From Mauremys mutica (Eukaryota; Chordata; Testudines; Geoemydidae), in the NCBI RefSeq assembly GCF_020497125.1, contig NC_059076.1, forward strand, positions 8,361,951 through 8,425,950: a stretch of DNA of 64,000 bases, read 5' to 3'. Under the pieces are notes generated by a model. The model was given only the letters and a program-made list of their open reading frames with translations. It did no database searches and was not told where the DNA came from. A program made the position numbers and the translations under genes. Shown in pieces: positions 57,662 through 64,000 of this stretch (its first letter is position 1; each line of letters starts with the position of its first letter).

Positions 57662-57775
57662 ATGTTGTTATTATTTATCATTTATATTGCTGTAGCACCC
57701 AAATCAAGTGAGGCCGTATTACACTAGGCACTGGACAAACATAATTCCCACCCTGAAGAGCTTACAGGGTTAATA
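57662..57775 (+). repeat. Ancient amniote interspersed repeat, third copy
   Basis: 'tttatattgctgtagcaccc', then 'ttacactaggcactggacaa', then 'ccctgaagagcttacaggg'. This is the fullest copy of the family at 10668 and 25255. Confidence 0.5.
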
Positions 57776-58790
57776 TTTGTTACAAACTATCACATCACAT
57801 CATCTAGGCATTAACCTCTTAAATGGAAGTGGCTTTGGTTTAGATTCTTCTCTTTAAATTGGGTGCTATCCCGAAAGGCCAGGAAAAACAAAGGCAATTT
57901 AAATTGTTTAACACAATCTGATAAAGAGAGGCAGAAGGGATGGCTCGGTCATTTGAGTGTTAAATTAAACTTGTTTTTGTTGTTCTTGATGGATTATCCG
58001 TTTTAATTTTATTACAATTTTTTTTATTTTGTTAAGAGGGGAAAAAATGGAAACGAGAAATCCATGATTGGAAGAATTTAAATAATAAGTTGTTGCTCAT
58101 ACATACAATCATTATACAATATTATTTTATTGCTTATTTTTGCTACATTTATAAATGTATTGTAAGATTCCTCCTTTTTGCACGGAGAGAGAGTGTGTGT
58201 GTGAGAGAGCGCATTGGAGTCAGGGAGCTTTGGGGAACAAAGGGTTTGAATTCTGTGACTCTGGTCTGTAGGTAAAATGAAGGTGTTGTGCATTCCTAAA
58301 GAAAAGAGGGCTAATCTTGCATGGGCATATCTCAGACTATATTAATTACACACATCTTTGAGGGGCCAATGCTGATGAATGTATGGGAAAGCTCTTTACT
58401 TTACTTCAAGCAGCCTCAGGAGCTTTAGTAGTGTAGCTGAGGTGTCTATAAAGGAAGATTCCAGTTGCATTATAGTGAGGGAACAAAGGACTCTTTTATT
58501 TAAAAAAACAAACACTGATGGTTGATCGGGGCATGATCAAGCCTATTATGAAGATCTGCACAACGTATTGTGAATTGGAGTGCTTGGAGTCTGTGCTGTG
58601 AGTGGAGCCACTTCTCAACTTTCTCTAGTTCTGACTCCTGCCAGAGTGAATTCATTATTTTTGCGGTTACTCTTACACCCACAGTACATGCCAACATATA
58701 GTCATGCACCACAATTTTTAATAACTATGGGTAACAGCCAAGATTTTCCAAAGTGCTGAGCATCCAGTAGCACCAGTTGACTTCACTGAC
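57776..58790. other. Unassigned AT-rich sequence
   Basis: Contains a short GT/GA-rich run near 58185-58210. Nothing else recognised. Confidence 0.4.
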
Positions 58791-58794
58791 TCAT

Positions 58795-59100
58795 AGAAAT
58801 ATAGAGTTTGCCACACTAGATCAGGACACTGGTCCACGTAGTCTCCAGCAGCAGGCAGCACCACTTGTTTCACAGGAAGGTGTAAGAAGCCCTGCAGCTG
58901 GAAGTAATGAGAAAACCTCCCCTCTGGGAAAGTTTCCTCCTAACGTCTGTTAGTTAGAGATTGGCTTGGGTTTTAAAACATTTACTGCTGTATATCTGGA
59001 TATTCTTGTTGTACAAATACATTTCTAATAATTTTATGAATCCTTCTAAACAGTTGGCTTCAATTTTATCCTGTGACAGTGAAGCCCACAAGTTAATTGT
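58795..59100 (-). mobile_element. Old CR1/L3-type LINE 3' non-coding end, antisense
   Basis: Plus strand: 'ctccagcagcaggcagcacc', 'cacaggaaggtgtaagaagc', 'aaagtttcctcctaacgtct', 'tctggatattcttgttgtac'. The last phrase recurs at about 49978-49995 in the antisense CR1 ('tctgaatattcttgataacc'), and the same order is kept. Coding sequence is not reached. Confidence 0.7.
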
Positions 59101-59104
59101 GCAA

Positions 59105-59700
59105 AAAATGACCTTCCCAACACCCTTGCCAGGCATTTTACCTATGCAGACAACATCTGTCTGGCAGTACAGGACCAGGATTTCAGTCATCTGGAAGAAA
59201 TCCTGCATGCTGATGTGAAAGAGATGGCCCACTGTTGCAAAAGATGGAAACTTCAACCTAAAAGACAGTTTCCAGCAACTTCCGTCTCTACAATCCATCT
59301 ATACTTCCTGAGTGAGCACAGGCTGATCATGACCCAACGCCTGGGTATCTGGTGTTACACGGGACTGTACCTTGACTTGCAAGGAATGCTTTATCAAGAC
59401 CTCACTGAAAATAAAGACAGGAAACAACCCTATCAGCAAACTAGAGGGTCCTACTTGGGGAGAAAATGCATACACACTAAAACTCTGTAGCAGAGTATTG
59501 CTCTCTAATGTGATTCAGGTGTCCCCCCCCCCGCCTCCCCAGTGCTAATAGACACTCAGCTAAATGAAACCATGTGTATAGTGACAGGTACCAAGAGACC
59601 AACCACCCTGGCCTGACTGCTGGGGCTGTCCAGCGTTGTCCATCCAGACATCAGGCAACAAGTCGCTGTGCAGAATTGCTCCTTAAAGTGCAAGACATGC
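59105..59700 (+). mobile_element. LINE reverse transcriptase fragment of a non-CR1 clade
   Basis: Plus-strand frames give 'RHFTYADNICLAVQDQDFSH' followed by 'LEEILHADVKEMAHCCKRWK' (59128-59250), with Asn for the second Asp of the YADD catalytic box. Later, in another frame, 'VLIDTQLNETMCIVTGTKRP' (59531-59590) and 'LLGLSSVVHPDIR' follow, matching the C-terminal region of jockey/RTE-like reverse transcriptases. It differs from the CR1 copies, whose box is FADD and whose C-terminal domain reads quite differently. Part of the region between is shortened. It is a dead fragment. Confidence 0.75.
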
Positions 59701-59910
59701 CACATCTACCCCTGTTTTAAAGATGTGTTTAATCCACTGAGACGCCATTTTAGCTCCAGGCACCCCATTTGGGTGGTTGCCCCCAAGGATCCTCAATATC
59801 CTCTCCAGCTGGCATACTAGTGGCAAGGACAAAATATACCCTAATATAAACCTATTATAATAAAACAAATAATCAAACCTATCAGAAAATAAGAAACATA
59901 TAAGAAAAGA

Positions 59911-59936
59911 TCTATCTATCTATCTATCTATCTATC
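59911..59936. repeat. (TCTA)n microsatellite
   Basis: Six and a half TCTA units. Confidence 0.95.
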
Positions 59937-59939
59937 AGC

Positions 59940-62835
59940 AAGCAGGCTAGCCTTAAATGTATCTCATGTACCTGTTATGTATGTCAATTCATTGCCAGGA
60001 CACTTCTGTGATTGAAGTATTTACCTGTAGTCAGAACTTCCCCTTAAATTCTATTTTGAGTATACTTGCGGTTTTTCCGTTGCGCCCTTTATCTGTTCAA
60101 AGATCATAGGTCTCAAACCGTATGCTAACTTTGCTGAAGCTAATGTCTTACATGATACAAGCCTGTATGTTTCTTGCATTACTGCTTAATATAATGCAAA
60201 CCAATAAATATAATGAAGGCAAACTAGCCCATTGGGCTACAGTTGTTGAGAAGCTAAGATCCCTGCTCCGAAGCAAACACACTGTTAACATGTCAGGCTG
60301 TGAGGACAAAGCAATCTGAACGTCCCAAACTCGCTGCTCCTGGAGACTCAGCCCCGAAATTGCATCAAGAAGAAGGAAAAGTTTAAGGGGTTGATACATT
60401 GTTGTTGTGGTTCTTTTGCTATGTATAATAGACCTACTGCTCGGAATAAGAGTTGGAGTCATTCACAACACTCCATTGCCATGTGACAAACCACCATCAC
60501 TGCCTGTCTTTGTAACAAAAAAACTTCAAAGAAGTGGTAGTTGGTAAGTATAGTTGAAGCCTCTTAGGCATTCAGCATTCCAGAGACCATCCTGATAATG
60601 GCCATCTGTGTGCTTACCTCAAGGCTAGTGATGGCTTCTCCCCAAACTGTACAGCAGCAGGCATTTTCTGAAATGGAATGATCATACGAAACAGTGCCAT
60701 CCAACCGCGACTGTTTATGAGGCAAGGGCGGCTGATATACGTGATCGCTATGTAATCAGTGTACTCGTCCCCGGGCTGTGACCACTAGGTCAGAAGGGGT
60801 GAAAAGGAGACGTGTGTGATTCTGTTGGGTAGAACGTGGCCGGTAACGTCAGTGCAGTAGGAGGCTGGGGAGTGCTTTTGTTCAGCAGCACCAATTTCAT
60901 GGCTAATGTACACAGTGTAAAAAATGAACACCTAGGAAGGACAAGGTCCCTTCCCAGATGAGAGATGTCAAAGAGAGTGAGGAAAACATTGTACTAAGTC
61001 ATCCCAAAAAGGCAAACAAAAGCACGACAGCAGCCTATCAACTGAGACAGTCCAGCTGCAGCCTCTGTCCTACCCGCATTCTGACAGTTTCTGTGGCAGT
61101 GTTTTGCAGGAGAGTGGGAGGAACATTCTGTTATCCGGATAGCAAACTCAGCTGCTGTTCAGGAGTACATAGTGTGCATTTAGTCGATAGACTTAGCTTC
61201 ATGGTCAAACAGCGGGGCAGCACTGAAACCGCGTAGGGATGGAAGCTCATCATGAAAGGAATCGGCTGAAAACATATGTGAGTTTGTATGACAGATGCCA
61301 ATGCCCTGTTTAATCAGCCTTCTTTCTCTGAAATTTAAGGTCACCAGGTTTTTGACCCTAGGCAGTGGAAGCTATTGAGCAGTTCAATGAGCAAAGTAAC
61401 AGAAGAGAGATTCCTTCTGTGTGAGGCAATACATGTGTGCTTTGGATTAATAGAGAACAACAACAACAACAAAATGGCACCACAAAAATCATGGAGACAC
61501 TGAGACTGTGCTTCAACGTCAGCTGTAAATTCGTCTCTTGACTCCCCACGAGCCAAGTTGATGCTGAAAGATAATTTTTCAGCTAATGGCAAAGTTGTGC
61601 TAACTGTCCCCATTCAAATTACTACCCCAAACTTCCCATGCTGCAGTCTCATTTTGATCAGTCTTGTGAACGGAGAGAATTCCCTCTGATGACCGCTGAA
61701 ATGGTTACTGGTATTAACTTGCCATTTTTCATTCTATTTCCTGCTTAGTGGCAGTTTGAAGTAATTAGCATGGGAGATATGTGTATTTTAACATTTATTT
61801 GTACAGGACAGATTACTTGGGAACATTAAATAAAACTCTATGACCCAGGACAATGAGGCAAATGTAGTAGAAAATTCAATATTTGCAATATTTCTTTGTA
61901 ATGTAGATGATCGTATCAAGAGATGTGAAAATACTTATAATCTATTTTGTGATGCTTCAGACATTAGAATGGTATCATGGAGGAGGTACTGGTTTTTCTA
62001 TTGCCAGCTTTTGATTCCAAGCTCAGGTTTTGACTCTGTCTATTGCTCAATAAAAGGTGTTTTGCCCTTGAAATTTGGTAAGGGATTTGGCCAGAGAAAA
62101 ACATTTTGGCCAGCTCTGAGGTTCCTGCCACACTTCACCTGTGTGTGGTTCTGTGTTACCATCTAGAAAATAAGGATAATGGCATTTCAGTTGCCTTGCA
62201 GATGGGCTGTTAGGGTTGCAGCACAGTGCTTGAGAATGCAAAGTACTTTAGCGTCATCCTTGTTATTAGCTGTTACATGGGCATGGTCATCAACCTCACA
62301 GTTCGTACATGTGTTAGAGCACTAAGAATGTCCTCAGGCGGATAGCTTAGTACACTTCCAAAGTGCACTCCGCTAATGCGCACAATGGCATTCCTAGTGC
62401 ACAGTAGGAGTGTCCACACAGGGAGTTAGTGCACAGGAGCTGGGGTACACCAGATACTGTGAGCATTTTCCCCATGCAGACTATCACTTAGCCAGCCAGT
62501 CGGCCTCCTTTCCCCCCGTCAGAGGGAACTCTCTGTCTCCCAACCGCTGTCTTTGGCTGGTCCCTGGTTCCTCCAGGGGTTCTGTCCGCCAGTTCCTCCA
62601 TGTCATGTCTTGTTGATGTGGCTGTGAGGAGGGCCAGCTCTCCCTCCCCCAGCAAGTCCCCAGGGCTGACAGGAAGCACCTTGAATCCCATCCCACAGGG
62701 CTGTCAGTGAGAGAAACTCCCACAGCACTTAATCCTGGGGGGAAGCAGCATTTCAGAAGGCCTCCTGCAGTAGGGAGGGAATCCTTTCTGGTTGCCTAGC
62801 AATCACACTCAAGCATTTACTGGGCTTCACTTCTT
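59940..62835. other. Unassigned intronic sequence
   Basis: No exon is supported. A short 'tgtgaccactaggtcag' at 60777-60793 is shared with 23234-23250 in the LTR-like fragment. The segment 62360-62470 ('gtgcactccgctaatgcgca', 'agtgcacagtaggagtgtcc') looks like a repeat fragment. Nothing else recognised. Confidence 0.4.
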
Positions 62836-62839
62836 GGAG

Positions 62840-63460
62840 TGGGACTCCACAACCTCCCTAGGTAAGTTCTTCCTGTGTTTAACTATCTTTGGGTTGAAAA
62901 AATTCTTCCCTAATATCTAACCTTAATCTCCCTTGCTACAAACTAAGCTGATGACCTCAGTGGATTTGGAGAACATTTGATCACCGTCCTCTTTGAAACA
63001 ACCTTTTACATATTTGAAGACTGTTATGTCCCCTCTCAGCCTTCTCCAGACTAAACATGCCCAATTCTTTCAACCTTACCTAGTAGGTCAGGTTTTCTAA
63101 ACCTTTTTCATTTTTGTTGTTCTCCTGTGGACTCTCCAATTTGTTCACAACTTTTCTTAAAGTGTGGTGCCCAGAACTGGGCACGCTACTCCAGCTGAGG
63201 CCTCACCAGTGTTTAGCAAATAGGAACCGTTACCGCCTGTGTCTTACAATGCTCTTGCTAATGCATCCTGGACTGAAATCCCACCACCCCTTTAATTGTT
63301 GACTTGTATTCAACCCCCAGATCCTTTTCAGCAGTACTACTGCCTGGTCAGTTATTCCCCATTTTGTAGCTGTGCATTGGATTTTTCCCTCCCCGGCGTA
63401 GTACCTTGCATTTGTCTTCATTGAGTTTCATTGTATTGAATTAGCGATTTCAGGCCCTGA
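62840..63460 (-). mobile_element. CR1 LINE 3' part, antisense
   Basis: Plus strand: 'actccacaacctccctaggt', 'gaaaaaattcttccctaata', 'tgtcccctctcagccttctc', 'actggagtagcgtgcccagt' in complement, then 'cagtactactgcctggtcag' and 'taccttgcatttgtcttcat'. Read on the minus strand these are the CR1 segments from just after the catalytic core to near the end of the reading frame. Frames are broken. The terminal octamer repeats are missing, so the 3' end is truncated or decayed. Confidence 0.8.
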
Positions 63461-64000
63461 GGCATAGTGCAGTAGCATACTGAGTTCAGGTAGTAGCAGG
63501 TGGGCAGTGCACATGGTGGGCCCAGCACTGAGGCACAGTCAGGATTAAGCTTATTCTGATCTATGGTTTCTGACAGGCCAAAGGATTAATCTAAACGGCA
63601 GCAACAAGTATGGCTGCCTACCTGAGGATCGTGAGATGTTGGGGATGAAGGGACATTTGGGAGAGGAGAGGAGCTGAGAAAGAGGAGGAGGAAGGCATGT
63701 GGGATTAAGGTAAGGGGGGGATGTCTGTTGGAGTTAAGCAGAGAGGAACTATCTCTTTGTGAGAGGTCAAACCTGTTGAAGGATCTATACCCCAGTCAAT
63801 CTCACTCTCCCTGGCTGTGGGAGAGGAGGCAAGCCTTTTGTGTTAGCACCTTTACAGTTCAAAATGAGATTGCTCCCATAAAGTGAGATGTAATTTAATT
63901 CTCTCTGAGAGCCTCGATTCAGGCAGGGCTGAGACATTAGAGCTGCTTTACAAACAGTCCGATGACTTCACTCTGCATTCATTATCCTTGCCCATTCTCT
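63461..64000. other. Unassigned sequence to the window end
   Basis: A G-rich, purine-rich run lies at 63640-63720. No gene or repeat recognised. Confidence 0.4.

Overview
The window is vertebrate nuclear DNA, most likely from a turtle (Testudines). That call is an inference from the repeats: several CR1-type LINEs, a tRNA-derived SINE whose 3' part resembles a CR1 tail (the tortoise Pol III SINE design), MIR-like SINEs and many short hAT-type DNA transposons. A crocodilian is the main alternative. There are no operons and no prokaryotic or CRISPR features, and nearly all long open frames are chance frames or transposon remains.

The only host coding sequence I can support is one exon at 32438-32651 on the + strand, with a good acceptor and donor. 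It encodes the start of the mature extracellular part, and the first part of the rhamnose-binding-lectin domain, of an adhesion GPCR of the latrophilin family; ADGRL3 (latrophilin-3) fits best. Everything else then reads as two large flanking introns, about 32 kb upstream and 31 kb downstream, with the gene on the + strand.

Layout. 1-2.8 kb: MIR-like SINEs. 2.9-4.7 kb: a GC-rich hAT-type element with a perfect 8-bp target-site duplication (TSD). 4.7-11 kb: mostly unassigned. 11.2-12.8 kb: a CR1 fragment and another hAT-type element with a perfect TSD. 13.9-17.2 kb: a hammerhead-like small repeat, the CR1-tailed SINE and a short hAT. 17.9-20.1 kb: an antisense CR1 tail, then a hAT whose two arms are inverted copies of the same 3' end. 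22.7-27 kb: LTR-like, Tigger-like, hAT and palindromic repeats. 29.6 kb: a perfect 18-bp hairpin. 31.4-32.7 kb: CR1, MIR and the exon. 34.0 kb: a 138-bp element with a 13-bp TSD. 40.0-44.2 kb: an almost full-length degenerate CR1-type LINE interrupted by GC-rich DNA. 44.8-48.5 kb: SINE, hAT, a foldback repeat and a second CR1 LINE. 49.7-51.7 kb: an antisense CR1 and a 1-kb GC-rich element with long inverted termini. 55-59.7 kb: an LTR-like block, CR1 tail and a second kind of LINE reverse transcriptase fragment. 62.8-63.5 kb: an antisense CR1.

The strongest unexplained items are the 3'/3' inverted hAT at 18.4-20.1 kb, two small repeat families that may carry hammerhead-ribozyme-like cores, a GC-rich tandem unit shared by two separate insertions, and the exact hairpin at 29.64 kb. 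All identifications were made by reading; no database search was run.
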